A DNA stretch of 48,509 nt from Streptomyces sp. TRM64462 (GCF_013362995.1 NZ_JABWDV010000257.1:1-48509), one strand, 5' to 3'; numbered from the stretch's first letter, positions 19,151 through 28,253 are shown. Notes: generated from the sequence alone by a model not told the origin. Numbers and translations are program-made.

Positions 19151-21220
19151 GTGACCAGTTCCGTGCCCCCACGCGACCGCACCGATCAGCCGTGGCGTTC
19201 CGAGGGCGCTCCGCCTCCGCCGCCGCCGAAGCGGAAGATGCCCGGCGGCTGGGTCGGACTGGTCGTCACCGCGCTGGTGCTGTTCCTCCTCACCAACCTG
19301 ATCCTGTCGCTGTTCAACGGGGAGGGCGACGAGCCGACCATCTCGTACACCGAGTTCAGCAGGCAGGTCACGGCCGGGAACGTGGCCACGATCTACTCCA
19401 AGGGCGACGCCATCGAGGGCGAGCTGAAGGAGAAGCAGCCGGTCCCGGACGGCGACGGCGACTACACGAAGTTCACGACGCAGCGCCCGGCGTTCGCCGA
19501 GGACGATCTGTGGGCGACGCTGACGGCGCAGAACGTGACCGTGACCGCCGAGCCGGTCGTGGAGCGGCCGAGCTTCCTGGCGAACCTGCTGTTCTCGCTG
19601 GCCCCGCTCGTACTGCTCGTCGTGCTGTGGCTGTTCATCGCGCGCCGTATGAGCGCCCGGCTCGCCGGCGGGGCGGGCGGCATGTTCGGTGCGAAGGCAC
19701 CGCCGAAACCGGTCGAGGTGGAGGCCGGAGGGCGGACGACCTTCGCGGACGTGGCGGGCATCGACGAGGTCGCGGGCGAGCTGAACGACGTCGTCGACTT
19801 CCTGAAGAACCCGCATGCCTACTGGCGCATGGGCGCCAAGATGCCGCGCGGTGTGCTGCTGTCGGGCCCGCCCGGTACGGGCAAGACGCTCCTGGCGCGG
19901 GCCGTGGCGGGGGAGGCGGGGGTTCCGTTCTTCTCGGCGTCGGCGTCCGAGTTCATCGAGATGATCGTGGGCGTGGGCGCCTCCCGCGTACGGGAGCTGT
20001 TCAACGAGGCCCGGAAGGTCGCGCCCGCGATCATCTTCATCGACGAGATCGACACCATCGGGCGGGCCCGCGGCGCGGGCGCCGGCATGGGCGGTCACGA
20101 CGAACGCGAGCAGACCCTCAACCAGATCTTGACCGAGATGGACGGCTTCTCCGGCTCGGAGGGCGTCATCGTGATCGCGGCGACCAACCGGGCCGACGTC
20201 CTCGACCCGGCCCTCACGCGGCCGGGCCGGTTCGACCGGATCGTGAACGTGAGCCCGCCGGACCGGGGCGGCCGGGCGGCGATCCTGCGCATCCACACCC
20301 GGGACATCCCGCTCGCCGCCGATGTCGATCTGGTGCAGGTGGCCCGTACGACACCGGGTATGACCGGTGCGGAACTGGCCAATCTCGCCAACGAGGCGGC
20401 GCTGCTCGCGGTCAAGCGCCGTCAGGAGCGGGTGACGCAGGCGGACCTGTCGGACGCCCTGGAGAAGGTCCAGCTGGGTGCCGAGCGGCAGCTCGTCATG
20501 CCGGTGGGGGAGCGGCGCCGTACGGCGTACCACGAGAGCGGTCACGCGCTGCTGGGGATGCTCCAGCCGGGCGCCGACCCGGTGCGGAAGGTGACGATCG
20601 TGCCGCGCGGGCGGGCGCTGGGCGTGACGCTGTCGACGCCGGAGACGGACAAGTACGCGTACACCGAGGAGTATCTGCGGGGCCGGATCATCGGGGCGCT
20701 CGGGGGCATGGCGGCCGAGGAGGTGGTCTTCGGGGTGGTGACGACGGGGTCCGAGAGCGACCTGGAGCAGGTGACGAACATGGCCCGCGGCATGGTCGGT
20801 CGGTGGGGGATGAGCGGCCGCGTGGGGCGGCTCACGGCGATCCCGTCGGACGCGCAGCAGGCGTACGGACTCTCGGCCGCGCCGGCGACGCTGGACGCGG
20901 TGGACAGCGAGATGCGGCGGATCGTCGACGAGTGCTACGAGAGTGCCTGCGCGCTGCTGCGGGCGAACCGGGACCGGCTGGACGCGCTGGCGGCGGCCCT
21001 GCTGGAGAACGAGACCCTCGACGAGGCGGCGGCCTACCGGGCCGCGGGCATCACCCGCCTGGCCAAGGAGGACGACGGGCCGGAGGGCGCGGAGGCCGCG
21101 GGGCCGGGGACCGCGGGGCCGGGGACCGCGGGGCCGGAGAACGAGGGGCCGGGGACCGCCGGGCATGACGACGGCCGGCCTGAAGGCGGCCGGCCGGAGG
21201 AGGCGCCCCCGGGGCCCTGA
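19151..21220 (+). CDS. FtsH-family membrane AAA metalloprotease (second-copy type)
   Basis: FtsH proteins are membrane-anchored ATP-dependent proteases that degrade membrane and regulatory proteins. The 689-residue product has two membrane segments (about 34-53 and 145-167) flanking an extracytoplasmic domain. The AAA module has GPPGTGKT (239-246), IIFIDEID and [18 protein letters not shown]. The zinc peptidase has HESGH (461-465) with D537 as likely third ligand; most FtsH proteins have HEAGH here. The C-terminus ends in a Gly/Pro/Glu tail with direct repeats ([24 protein letters not shown] near 21103-21167). I chose the GTG at 19151 as the start. The tail and HESGH suggest a paralogue of the main FtsH, which is normally encoded elsewhere (near hpt/folE). 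Confidence 0.88.
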   Translation: MTSSVPPRDRTDQPWRSEGAPPPPPPKRKMPGGWVGLVVTALVLFLLTNLILSLFNGEGDEPTISYTEFSRQVTAGNVATIYSKGDAIEGELKEKQPVPDGDGDYTKFTTQRPAFAEDDLWATLTAQNVTVTAEPVVERPSFLANLLFSLAPLVLLVVLWLFIARRMSARLAGGAGGMFGAKAPPKPVEVEAGGRTTFADVAGIDEVAGELNDVVDFLKNPHAYWRMGAKMPRGVLLSGPPGTGKTLLARAVAGEAGVPFFSASASEFIEMIVGVGASRVRELFNEARKVAPAIIFIDEIDTIGRARGAGAGMGGHDEREQTLNQILTEMDGFSGSEGVIVIAATNRADVLDPALTRPGRFDRIVNVSPPDRGGRAAILRIHTRDIPLAADVDLVQVARTTPGMTGAELANLANEAALLAVKRRQERVTQADLSDALEKVQLGAERQLVMPVGERRRTAYHESGHALLGMLQPGADPVRKVTIVPRGRALGVTLSTPETDKYAYTEEYLRGRIIGALGGMAAEEVVFGVVTTGSESDLEQVTNMARGMVGRWGMSGRVGRLTAIPSDAQQAYGLSAAPATLDAVDSEMRRIVDECYESACALLRANRDRLDALAAALLENETLDEAAAYRAAGITRLAKEDDGPEGAEAAGPGTAGPGTAGPENEGPGTAGHDDGRPEGGRPEEAPPGP

Positions 21221-21242
21221 ACGAAGCCCCGGGCGGCGCGGC

Positions 21243-22160
21243 TCACGGGATCCTGGCGACCAGATACCGGAAGACGTTCGGCATCCACACCGTGCCGTCG
21301 GGGCGGGTGTGCGGGTGCAGCGCCTCGGTGATCTCTTTCTCCACGGTCTCCTGGTCGGAGGCCTCGACCGCCGCGTCGAAGTGCCCGGTGGAGAGCAGCC
21401 CGCGTACGGCGCTGTCGGTGTCCGCGTACCCGAACGGGCACGACACGCGCCCGGACCCGTCGGGGTGCAGGCCCGCCCGCGCGGCCACGTCCTCCAGGTC
21501 GTCCCTGAGGGCGGGCCGCCACGCCCCGCGGCCGCGCAGCCGTTCCGTGAGGCGACACGCGATGCGCAGGACGCCGGTGGTGGCGCACCGCTCGGGCGGT
21601 CCCCAGCCGGCCAGGACGACGGCGCTGCCGCGCTCGGCGAGCGGCACGGCGGCCGTGAGGGTGGGCACGAGCCCGTCGGCGTCGTCCGCGGTGCACCCGA
21701 TCGGCTGGAGTGCCGTGACGAGGTTGTACGCGGGGAGGTCCTGGTCGTCGGATGCGGCGGCATCGGAGGGTCCGCCGTACAGGAGCCTGGTCTCCAGGCG
21801 GGGGCCGCCGCGTGGGTGCCCGGTCCCGCCGGGTGTCCCGGCCGTCCCGGGCGTGCCGGGTGTTCCGGGGTCGGGGAGGAGCCGCTGCCTGGCCAGGTCC
21901 ACGCGCGCGTGGTCGGTGTCGACGCCCGTGACCTGGGCGCCGCGCGTGGCCGCCATGAGCAGTGCGAGCCCCGAACCGCAGCCGAGGCCCAGGAGCCGCG
22001 TCCCGGTGCCGACCTCCAGGTGCTCGTACACCGCTTCGTAGAGCGGTACCAGCATCCTCTCCTGGATCTCCGCCCAGTCGCGTGCGCGGCCCGGAGCGAC
22101 CGGCGCCGCGGGGGCGGCCGAGGCCGGGTGGGGGTGGTGCTGGACGAGCATAGGTGTCAT
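21243..22160 (-). CDS. SAM-dependent methyltransferase, substrate unknown
   Basis: This 305-residue protein has a class I methyltransferase core. Motif I is RLLGLGCGSGLALLMA (about residues 54-69), followed by QVTGVDTDHARVDLAR, where D binds the ribose of S-adenosylmethionine. A tandem PGT/GTAG-rich loop (about residues 96-112) interrupts the domain after motif II. The C-terminal part (FRYLVARIP) is conserved in streptomycete relatives. The start chosen is the ATG at 22160 (MTPMLVQHHPHP); the frame stays open further upstream without a ribosome binding site. No substrate can be inferred. It is convergent with the FtsH-like gene (22 bases between stops) and divergent from the SprT-like gene. 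Confidence 0.75.
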   Translation of the reverse strand: MTPMLVQHHPHPASAAPAAPVAPGRARDWAEIQERMLVPLYEAVYEHLEVGTGTRLLGLGCGSGLALLMAATRGAQVTGVDTDHARVDLARQRLLPDPGTPGTPGTAGTPGGTGHPRGGPRLETRLLYGGPSDAAASDDQDLPAYNLVTALQPIGCTADDADGLVPTLTAAVPLAERGSAVVLAGWGPPERCATTGVLRIACRLTERLRGRGAWRPALRDDLEDVAARAGLHPDGSGRVSCPFGYADTDSAVRGLLSTGHFDAAVEASDQETVEKEITEALHPHTRPDGTVWMPNVFRYLVARIP

Positions 22161-22681
22161 CGAAAGCGCCCCAATCAGCCGAGAGGTCCATCTGTGCGTC
22201 CGTGCCCTGATTGACAGCCCCCGTGTGCGTGCGCCGCACTTCCGTGAAGCCAGAGAACTCCGCATCCGCCCCCGCGTCCAGGGGTTGGGGCGCAATGCTT
22301 GCGTGCCCCGGTCGTGCGCCCCCTGGCCCGGCACGAACCACCTCCCATAGTGGAGCCGCCGAGCGGATCCCGCCATGCCAGCCGGGCCGGTGCCCCGCGG
22401 CCTACGCCACCCGGGTACTGTCGCCTCCGCGACGGGGCGCCATGTCCGGCATCCCGTACGGCGGCGCCCGGGAAGTCCCCGCGCGCCGGGGCGTGCGCTG
22501 CCGGGCGCGACCGGCCAGGGCGCGCCGCTACGTACCACCTTGAGGTGAGCTGTGTGGCTTCTCCGCAGATCAGCGCACTGGCCCCCGTCGGGACACAACC
22601 ACCGCAACTGACGGGTACGTGCAAATTATTTGGGATGCCCCGGAATGGAACCCGACGGCTCCCCGGCTCGTTAATCACGAC
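22161..22681. other. Long divergent intergenic region between methyltransferase and SprT-like genes
   Basis: I find no well-supported gene in these 521 bases. Several frames are open but lack third-position bias and ribosome binding sites. The stretch 22619-22640 is unusually AT-rich for this genome (GCAAATTATTTGGGATG), and a candidate ECF-type promoter ends 10 bases before the SprT-like start. Confidence 0.5.
22647..22672 (+). promoter_or_regulatory. Candidate ECF-sigma promoter (GGAAC-N18-GTT)
   Basis: GGAAC (22647-22651) and GTT (22670-22672) are separated by exactly 18 bases. This is the spacing and close to the sequence of the thiol-stress sigma-R promoter (GGGAAT-N18-GTT), and is also compatible with other ECF sigma factors. 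The expected start point falls at or next to the GTG start codon at 22682, implying a leaderless mRNA. Confidence 0.5.
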
Positions 22682-23275
22682 GTGAGCACGACACCACCTG
22701 TCCTCGCCGCAGAACTGGCACAGGCGTGGGCCGACATTCAGCGGTACCACCCCGAGCTGCCCGATCTCGCCGCGCCCGAGTCCCTGATCGGAGAGTCGTC
22801 GTCCGCCTGCGGCGCCGAGCTCTCCTTCGAGCGACTGCTCCACGAGGCAGTCCACGGCATCGCCGCCGCACGCGGAGTCCGCGACACCTCGCGCGCCGGC
22901 CGCTACCACAACCGCCGATTCCTGGCGATCGCCGAGGAGATGGGCCTGGACCACTCCGAGGAGCCACATCCGAGCAGCGGCTTCTCCCTGGTCACGCTCA
23001 ACCCCGAGGCGAAACGCCGCTACCGGCCGACGATCGAGCGGCTGCAGCGCGCCCTCAAGGCGCACACGGCCGCCACCGCCGCCGACACCAAGCGCTCCTT
23101 CCGCGGACCGGCCGCCCGGCACGGCTCGTCGGGCGGCGGCGTACGGGTCAAGGCGGTGTGCGACTGCGGCCGCAACGTACGGGTCGTCCCGTCCGTCCTC
23201 GCCCAGGCGCCGATCGTCTGCGGCGGGTGCGGCAAGCCCTTCCGCATCCCGGAGACGGTGGGCGCCGCACGATGA
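22682..23275 (+). CDS. SprT-like zinc metalloprotease domain protein with C-terminal zinc ribbon
   Basis: This 197-residue protein has the metal-binding motif HEAVH (H54, E55, H58) in LLHEAVHGIAAARG, followed by a third histidine H76 in RYHNRRFLAIAEEMGL. That is the arrangement of SprT/Wss1-type proteases. A zinc ribbon follows: CDC (C160, C162) and CGGC (C180, C183), ending CGKPFRIPE. SprT relatives such as eukaryotic SPRTN degrade DNA-protein crosslinks; whether this one does is inference. The GTG at 22682 has no Shine-Dalgarno but sits about 10 bases after a candidate ECF promoter, so a leaderless start is likely. It is usually annotated as hypothetical. rpsP follows after 182 bases. Confidence 0.7.
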   Translation: MSTTPPVLAAELAQAWADIQRYHPELPDLAAPESLIGESSSACGAELSFERLLHEAVHGIAAARGVRDTSRAGRYHNRRFLAIAEEMGLDHSEEPHPSSGFSLVTLNPEAKRRYRPTIERLQRALKAHTAATAADTKRSFRGPAARHGSSGGGVRVKAVCDCGRNVRVVPSVLAQAPIVCGGCGKPFRIPETVGAAR

Positions 23276-23457
23276 GCGCCCGCTGACCCCGGGACGGGAC
23301 GGCCCCGCCGGGTGTGGCACAATGGCTAGCTGTACTCGACAGTCGAACAGGACCCCTCTCTCCTACGGCTGACGCGTCCATCGGGCACTCGGGTACCGCA
23401 ACCCCACGTGGCATCTCGTTGTGCCCCACCACGTCAAGACCAGGAGACACCACACCC

Positions 23458-23901
23458 GTGGCAGTCAAGATCAAGCTGAAGCGTCTGGGCAAGATCCGTT
23501 CGCCTCACTACCGCATCGTCGTCGCCGACTCCCGCACCCGCCGTGACGGCCGGGCCATCGAGGAGATCGGCCTGTACCACCCGGTGCAGAACCCCTCGCG
23601 CATCGAGGTCGACTCGGAGCGCGCGCAGTACTGGCTGTCCGTCGGCGCCCAGCCGACCGAGCCGGTTCTCGCCATCCTGAAGCTGACCGGCGACTGGCAG
23701 AAGCACAAGGGTCTGCCGGCCCCGGAGAAGCCGCTGCTCGCCCCGGCCACCAAGGAAGACAAGCGCGCTTCCTTCGAGGCGTTCGCCAAGGCGATCGAGG
23801 GTGACGAGGCCAAGGGTGAGGCCATCACCCCGAAGGCCAAGAAGGCCGACAAGAAGGCGGACGAGGCCGAGGTCGCGTCCACCGAGTCGACCGAGGCCTG
23901 A
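23458..23901 (+). CDS. rpsP: 30S ribosomal protein S16
   Basis: S16 is needed for 30S assembly. The 147-residue product starts [20 protein letters not shown] (GTG codon) and shows the diagnostic [18 protein letters not shown] and YHPVQNP segments. Residues beyond about 85 form the Lys/Ala/Glu-rich tail usual in actinobacteria. CAGGAG lies about 10 bases upstream. It is the first gene of rpsP-khpA-rimM-trmD-rplS. The 182-base leader (23276-23457) should contain the operon promoter, but I could not fix its boxes. High codon bias fits high expression. Confidence 0.97.
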   Translation: MAVKIKLKRLGKIRSPHYRIVVADSRTRRDGRAIEEIGLYHPVQNPSRIEVDSERAQYWLSVGAQPTEPVLAILKLTGDWQKHKGLPAPEKPLLAPATKEDKRASFEAFAKAIEGDEAKGEAITPKAKKADKKADEAEVASTESTEA

Positions 23902-23903
23902 GC

Positions 23904-24143
23904 ATGCTCGAGGAGGCTCTCGAGCACCTCGTGAAGGGCATTGTCGACAACCCCGACGATGTGCAGGTCGCCTCGCGCAACCTGCGCCGCGGACGTGTGC
24001 TGGAGGTCCGGGTCCACCCCGACGACCTCGGCAAGGTGATCGGCCGCAACGGCCGCACCGCGCGCGCACTGCGTACGGTCGTGGGTGCCATCGGCGGCCG
24101 CGGTGTCCGTGTCGACCTCGTCGACGTGGACCAGGTCCGCTGA
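23904..24143 (+). CDS. khpA: KH-domain RNA-binding protein KhpA
   Basis: This 79-residue protein is essentially one KH domain. The RNA-binding GxxG loop is GRNG in LGKVIGRNGRTARALRTVV (about residues 42-60). KhpA-type proteins bind many RNAs and, in Gram-positive bacteria, act with KhpB in cell-size and division control. It follows rpsP by two bases (TGA GC ATG), so the two genes are almost certainly cotranscribed and coupled. Location between rpsP and rimM is standard. Confidence 0.95.
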   Translation: MLEEALEHLVKGIVDNPDDVQVASRNLRRGRVLEVRVHPDDLGKVIGRNGRTARALRTVVGAIGGRGVRVDLVDVDQVR

Positions 24144-24225
24144 GCAAAGTTGAACACCGGCGCACGGGCCGGGGAGGGCTGCGGCCCACCCCGGCCCGTC
24201 GTCGTACGACAGGAGAGTTCAGAAA

Positions 24226-24819
24226 GTGCAGCTGGTAGTCGCACGGATCGGCCGCGCCCACGGCATCAAGGGCGAGGTCACCGTCGAGGTACGTACGGAC
24301 GAGCCCGAGCTGCGGCTCGCACCCGGCGCCGTACTGGCCACCGACCCGGCCGCCGCCGGGCCCCTGACCATCGAGACCGGCCGCGTCCACAGCGGCCGCC
24401 TGCTGCTCCGCTTCGCGGGCGTACACGACCGGACCGCCGCCGAGGCGCTGCGCAACACGCTGCTGATCGCCGACGTCGACCCGGACGAGCGCCCCGAGGA
24501 GCCGGACGAGTACTACGACCACCAGCTGATCGACCTCGACGTGGTCCTGGCCGACGGCACCGAGGTCGGGCGGATCACCGAGATCTCGCACCTGCCCTCC
24601 CAGGACCTGTTCATCGTGGAACGGCCCGACGGCAGCGAGGTCATGATCCCGTTCGTCGAGGAGATCGTCACCGACGTCGACCTCGTCGAGCAGAAGGCGG
24701 TCATCTCCCCGCCCCCCGGCCTCATCGACGACCGCGCCGAGATCGCCTCGGCCCGCGACGAGGCGACCGGCACCGAGCCGGAGACCGAGGCCGGCGACAG
24801 CGGTGAGGGCGGGCGCTGA
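24226..24819 (+). CDS. rimM: Ribosome maturation factor RimM
   Basis: RimM binds S19 and assists 16S rRNA processing and 30S head assembly. The 197-residue product has the N-terminal RimM domain ([20 protein letters not shown]) and a C-terminal PRC-barrel domain with [13 protein letters not shown] and [15 protein letters not shown]. The C-terminal 30 residues are acidic and Glu/Asp-rich. The GTG at 24226 has AGGAGA 9 bases upstream. Its stop shares one base with the trmD start (TGATG), giving tight translational coupling. Confidence 0.96.
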   Translation: MQLVVARIGRAHGIKGEVTVEVRTDEPELRLAPGAVLATDPAAAGPLTIETGRVHSGRLLLRFAGVHDRTAAEALRNTLLIADVDPDERPEEPDEYYDHQLIDLDVVLADGTEVGRITEISHLPSQDLFIVERPDGSEVMIPFVEEIVTDVDLVEQKAVISPPPGLIDDRAEIASARDEATGTEPETEAGDSGEGGR

Positions 24820-25640
24820 TGCGGCTCGACGTCGTCACGATCTTCCCCGAGTACCTCGACCCGCTGAACGTCTCCCTCGTCGGCAAGGCACGCGCGCGTG
24901 GACAGCTCCACGTCCACGTCCACGACCTGCGGCAGTGGACCTACGACCGGCACCGCACCGTCGACGACACCCCCTACGGCGGCGGCCCCGGCATGGTCAT
25001 GAAGACCGACCCCTGGGGCGACGCCCTCGACGAGACCCTCGCCGACGGATACGAGTCCGGCGCCCACGGCCCCGTCCTCGTCGTCCCCACCCCCAGCGGC
25101 CGCCCCTTCACCCAGGAAGTCGCCGTCGACCTGTCGCAGCGCCCCTGGCTGATCTTCACGCCCGCCCGCTACGAGGGCATCGACCGCCGCGTCATGGACG
25201 AGTACGCGACACGGATGCCCGTATACGAGGTCTCCATCGGCGACTACGTGCTCGCCGGGGGAGAGGCCGCCGTCCTGGTGATCACCGAGGCCGTGGCCCG
25301 GCTCCTGCCCGGCGTCCTCGGCAACGCCGAGTCCCACCGCGACGACTCCTTCGCGCCCGGCGCCATGGCCAACCTGCTGGAAGGCCCCGTCTACACCAAG
25401 CCCCCCGAGTGGCGCGGCCGCGGCATCCCCGACGTCCTCCTCAGCGGCCACCACGGCAAGATCGCCCGCTGGCGGCGCGACGAGGCGCTCCGGCGCACCG
25501 CGCGCCACCGGCCCGACCTCATCGAACGCTGCGACGCCTCCGCGTTCGACAAGAAGGACCGCGAGATCCTCTCCATCCTGGGCTGGGCACCCGAACCCGG
25601 CGGCCGATTTTGGCGCAGGCCCGAGGCCGTGGAAGAATAG
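24819..25640 (+). CDS. trmD: tRNA (guanine-N1)-methyltransferase TrmD
   Basis: TrmD methylates G37 of tRNAs and so prevents +1 frameshifting. The 273-residue protein has the trefoil-knot SPOUT fold signatures DDTPYGGGPGMVMK, PARYEGIDRRVMDEYAT and EVSIGDYVLAGGEAAVLV, and the C-terminal GRGIPDVLLSGHHGKIARWR. All are intact. The start overlaps the rimM stop by one base. The C-terminus (after DKKDREILSILGWAPEPGG) is slightly extended compared with E. coli. It is part of the translation cluster rpsP-khpA-rimM-trmD-rplS. Confidence 0.97.
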   Translation: MRLDVVTIFPEYLDPLNVSLVGKARARGQLHVHVHDLRQWTYDRHRTVDDTPYGGGPGMVMKTDPWGDALDETLADGYESGAHGPVLVVPTPSGRPFTQEVAVDLSQRPWLIFTPARYEGIDRRVMDEYATRMPVYEVSIGDYVLAGGEAAVLVITEAVARLLPGVLGNAESHRDDSFAPGAMANLLEGPVYTKPPEWRGRGIPDVLLSGHHGKIARWRRDEALRRTARHRPDLIERCDASAFDKKDREILSILGWAPEPGGRFWRRPEAVEE

Positions 25641-25732
25641 ACCGCTGCTGTACGTCCGGCCGGCGCCCCTGCCACAGGGGGACACGACGCCGCCCCCGAC
25701 GGACAGCCACCGAAACTCATCTCTAGTTGCCG

Positions 25733-25752
25733 CTGATGACCTGTGGCATCAG
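25733..25752 (+). promoter_or_regulatory. Hairpin just before the rplS ribosome binding site
   Basis: CTGATG (25733-25738) pairs with CATCAG (25747-25752) across an 8-base loop. The rplS Shine-Dalgarno GAGGAAG begins at 25754, immediately after the stem. It could modulate initiation or bind a regulator, but function is not shown. Confidence 0.35.
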
Positions 25753-25769
25753 TGAGGAAGCAGACACAC

Positions 25770-26120
25770 ATGTCTCACGTGCTCGACGCCGTCAACGCCG
25801 CGTCCCTGCGGACCGACATCCCGGCGTTCCGTCCCGGTGACACCGTGAACGTCCACGTTCGCGTCATCGAGGGCAACCGCTCCCGTATCCAGCAGTTCAA
25901 GGGTGTCGTCATCCGCCGCCAGGGCTCGGGCGTCTCCGAGACCTTCACGGTCCGCAAGGTCTCCTTCTCCGTCGGCGTCGAGCGCACCTTCCCGGTGCAC
26001 AGCCCGATCTTCGAGAAGATCGAGCTCGTCACCCGTGGTGACGTCCGCCGCGCCAAGCTGTACTACCTCCGTGAGCTGCGCGGCAAGGCCGCCAAGATCA
26101 AGGAGAAGCGCGAGAACTGA
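25770..26120 (+). CDS. rplS: 50S ribosomal protein L19
   Basis: L19 lies at the 30S-50S interface. The 116-residue protein has the full family pattern: [19 protein letters not shown] near the N-terminus, [39 protein letters not shown], and [20 protein letters not shown] at the end. The ATG at 25770 has GAGGAAG at good distance. A 129-base gap after trmD with a small hairpin suggests it may have its own promoter or post-transcriptional control. The signal peptidase cluster follows 71 bases later. Confidence 0.97.
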   Translation: MSHVLDAVNAASLRTDIPAFRPGDTVNVHVRVIEGNRSRIQQFKGVVIRRQGSGVSETFTVRKVSFSVGVERTFPVHSPIFEKIELVTRGDVRRAKLYYLRELRGKAAKIKEKREN

Positions 26121-26191
26121 GCCCCGGCTCCTCTCGCCCGCTCACGCTTCGGATGAGTCCTCACAGGGCGGCCGGTTAGGCTCTGGCCCCA

Positions 26192-26974
26192 ATGGACACC
26201 GAAGCACAGCTGGACACCGAAGCACAGCACACGGAGCGCGACCTCTCCCCCGACGCCGACACGCGTACGGAGGAGAGGCCGCGCTTCGCGCTTTCCTGGC
26301 GCACCAGCGGCCTGATCGGCCTCATCTGCGCCGTCGCCCTCCTGCTCGTCAGCCAGTTCGTCGTCCAGCCCTTCCAGATCCCCAGCGGATCGATGCAGCC
26401 CACCCTCCAGGTCGGCGACCGGCTGCTCGTGAACAAGCTGGCGTACCGTTTCGGCGCCCAGCCCGCCCGCGGTGACGTCATCGTCTTCGACGGAACCGGA
26501 TCGTTCGTCCGGGACGTTCCCGAGGAGAACCCCGTCACCGGGCTCCTGCGCGGCGCCGCCGCGGCGCTCGGCCTCGCGGAGCCCGCCGACACCGACTTCG
26601 TCAAGCGCGTCGTCGGCGTCGGAGGGGACCGTGTGACGTGCTGCGACAAGGAGGGCAGGATCGAGGTGAACGGAGCACCCGTCGACGAGACGCCGTACCT
26701 GTACCCCGGGAACCCGCCGTCCCAGGTGCCCTTCGACATCGTCGTACCGCCCGGCACGCTGTGGGTGATGGGCGACCACCGCAGCCAGTCCCGCGACTCC
26801 CGCGACCACCTCGGCAGCCCCGGCGGCGGCATGGTCCCCGTCGACAAGGTGATCGGCCGCGCCGACTGGATCGGCTGGCCCGCCTCCCGCTGGTCCGGCA
26901 TCAGCCCGACCGACGCGTTCGACTCCGTACCGCGAGCGCCGCACGCCTCCGCGACGGGCGGAGGCCATGGGTAG
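26192..26974 (+). CDS. sipW: Type I signal peptidase, SipW-type
   Basis: Type I signal peptidases cleave signal peptides of exported proteins outside the membrane. The 260-residue protein has one clear N-terminal membrane anchor (about 37-57) followed by the catalytic serine box QIPSGSMQPTL (S67), the lysine box DFVKRVVGVGGD (K138) and the GDHRSQSRDSR box. The cytoplasmic N-terminus contains a tandem DTEAQ repeat (residues 2-6 and 8-12). The C-terminus lacks a clear second anchor. First of four adjacent genes; its end overlaps the sipX start by 8 bases. The letter assignment rests on order and similarity to the S. lividans sipWXYZ cluster. Confidence 0.92.
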   Translation: MDTEAQLDTEAQHTERDLSPDADTRTEERPRFALSWRTSGLIGLICAVALLLVSQFVVQPFQIPSGSMQPTLQVGDRLLVNKLAYRFGAQPARGDVIVFDGTGSFVRDVPEENPVTGLLRGAAAALGLAEPADTDFVKRVVGVGGDRVTCCDKEGRIEVNGAPVDETPYLYPGNPPSQVPFDIVVPPGTLWVMGDHRSQSRDSRDHLGSPGGGMVPVDKVIGRADWIGWPASRWSGISPTDAFDSVPRAPHASATGGGHG

Positions 26975-28253
26975 CCGCGGCCGGCGCGGGGGCCACCGCT
27001 CCGACACGCGGCTCCCCACCGGATCCCGCCCCACCGACGGCACCCGGCCGCTGCCCGGGCGCGCCGAGCGGCGCAGGCTCGCCCGCAAGGTCAAACGGCG
27101 CCGCCGGCGCTCGGCGATCAAGGAGATACCGCTCCTCATCACCGTCGCCGTCCTCATCGCCCTCGTCCTCAAGACGTTCCTGGTCCAGGTGTTCGTCATC
27201 CCGTCCGGCTCCATGGAACAGACGATCCGCGTCGACGACCGGGTCCTGGTGGACAAGCTCACCCCCTGGTTCGGCAGCCGGCCGCAGCGCGGCGACGTCG
27301 TCGTCTTCAGGGACCCGGGCGGCTGGCTCCAGGCGGAACAGACCCCGCAGGACGAGGACCCCGTCGTCGTCAGACACGTCAAGCAGGCCATGACCACCAT
27401 CGGCCTGCTCCCGTCCGACGACGAACAGGACCTGATCAAACGGGTCGTCGCCGTCGGCGGTGACACCGTCAAGTGCTGCGACGACAGCGGACGCGTCAGC
27501 GTCAACGGCGTACCCCTCGACGAGCCGTACCTGCACCCCGGCAACGCGCCATCGACCATCCCCTTCGACGTGACGGTCCCGCCGGGGCGGCTGTTCGTGC
27601 TCGGCGACCACCGCTCCGACTCCGCGGACTCGCGCTTCCACCTGGACGAGGAGTTCCACGGCACCATCCCGGAGGACGAGGTCGTCGGCCGTGCCGTCGT
27701 CATCGCCTGGCCCTTCGACCACTGGAGCGGCCTGGAGCAGCGCGACGTGTTCGGCTCGGTACCGGACGCGCCGCCCGCCACCGCGACGACGACCGGTGCG
27801 TCGCATAGTGTGTCCTCTCGGCATCCGAATGGATCGATACGGCTCCCGACCCCTGCGGAACTCCCGCTCGTTATGGGAGTGATGGGCCTTCCCCTGCTTC
27901 GGGGGCGGGCAAGAGCACGGACTGAGGAGTGGATGTGGGGGATCTGGCGGTCGGCGCACGATCCGGACGCGACGAGCCGGAGAAGGGGCGCGAAGAGCTC
28001 GCTGAGCGATCCCCCGGACCGGCAGGAAGCCCCCCCGCGGGCGGCGCGGGCAGCCAGGCACGTGCTGACGGGGCGCACAGCGCGGAGAACGCCGAGGGCG
28101 ACAGCGTGGACGACGACAGGACGGGCGGCGGCGGAGGAGCCGACGGCGACGGCGACGACGGCAGTGGCGACGAGCCGCAGCCCAGGAAACAGCGTTCCTT
28201 CTGGAAGGAACTTCCGCTGCTCATCGGCATCGCGCTGCTCCTCGCGCTGCTGA
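26967..28253 (+). CDS. sipX: Type I signal peptidase, SipX-type, with aberrant 3' end
   Basis: The catalytic part is complete: a basic N-terminus, membrane anchor (about 52-71), serine box VIPSGSMEQTI (S82), lysine box DLIKRVVAVGGD (K158) and GDHRSDSADSRFHL. The frame then runs on to 428 residues, where about 320 is usual, and overlaps sipY by some 320 bases in another frame. The last 110 residues are Arg/Thr/Ala/Ser-rich and look like out-of-frame translation. A one-base insertion in the G5 run at 27901-27905 would explain this. In the shifted frame the protein would end at a TGA at 28003-28005, giving about 345 residues. Sequencing error is equally possible. The active site is unaffected, so the enzyme is probably functional. 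Confidence 0.85.
   Translation: MGSRGRRGGHRSDTRLPTGSRPTDGTRPLPGRAERRRLARKVKRRRRRSAIKEIPLLITVAVLIALVLKTFLVQVFVIPSGSMEQTIRVDDRVLVDKLTPWFGSRPQRGDVVVFRDPGGWLQAEQTPQDEDPVVVRHVKQAMTTIGLLPSDDEQDLIKRVVAVGGDTVKCCDDSGRVSVNGVPLDEPYLHPGNAPSTIPFDVTVPPGRLFVLGDHRSDSADSRFHLDEEFHGTIPEDEVVGRAVVIAWPFDHWSGLEQRDVFGSVPDAPPATATTTGASHSVSSRHPNGSIRLPTPAELPLVMGVMGLPLLRGRARARTEEWMWGIWRSAHDPDATSRRRGAKSSLSDPPDRQEAPPRAARAARHVLTGRTARRTPRATAWTTTGRAAAEEPTATATTAVATSRSPGNSVPSGRNFRCSSASRCSSRC

Noticed and set aside
22549..22685. Possible short ORF ending at the start of the SprT-like gene
   Set aside because: It has no conserved-looking protein and would span the candidate promoter; the GTGA overlap alone is weak evidence.
27929..27931. 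GTG at 27929 as sipY start
   Set aside because: It lies inside the Shine-Dalgarno region; the GTG at 27935 has correct spacing and the expected N-terminus.
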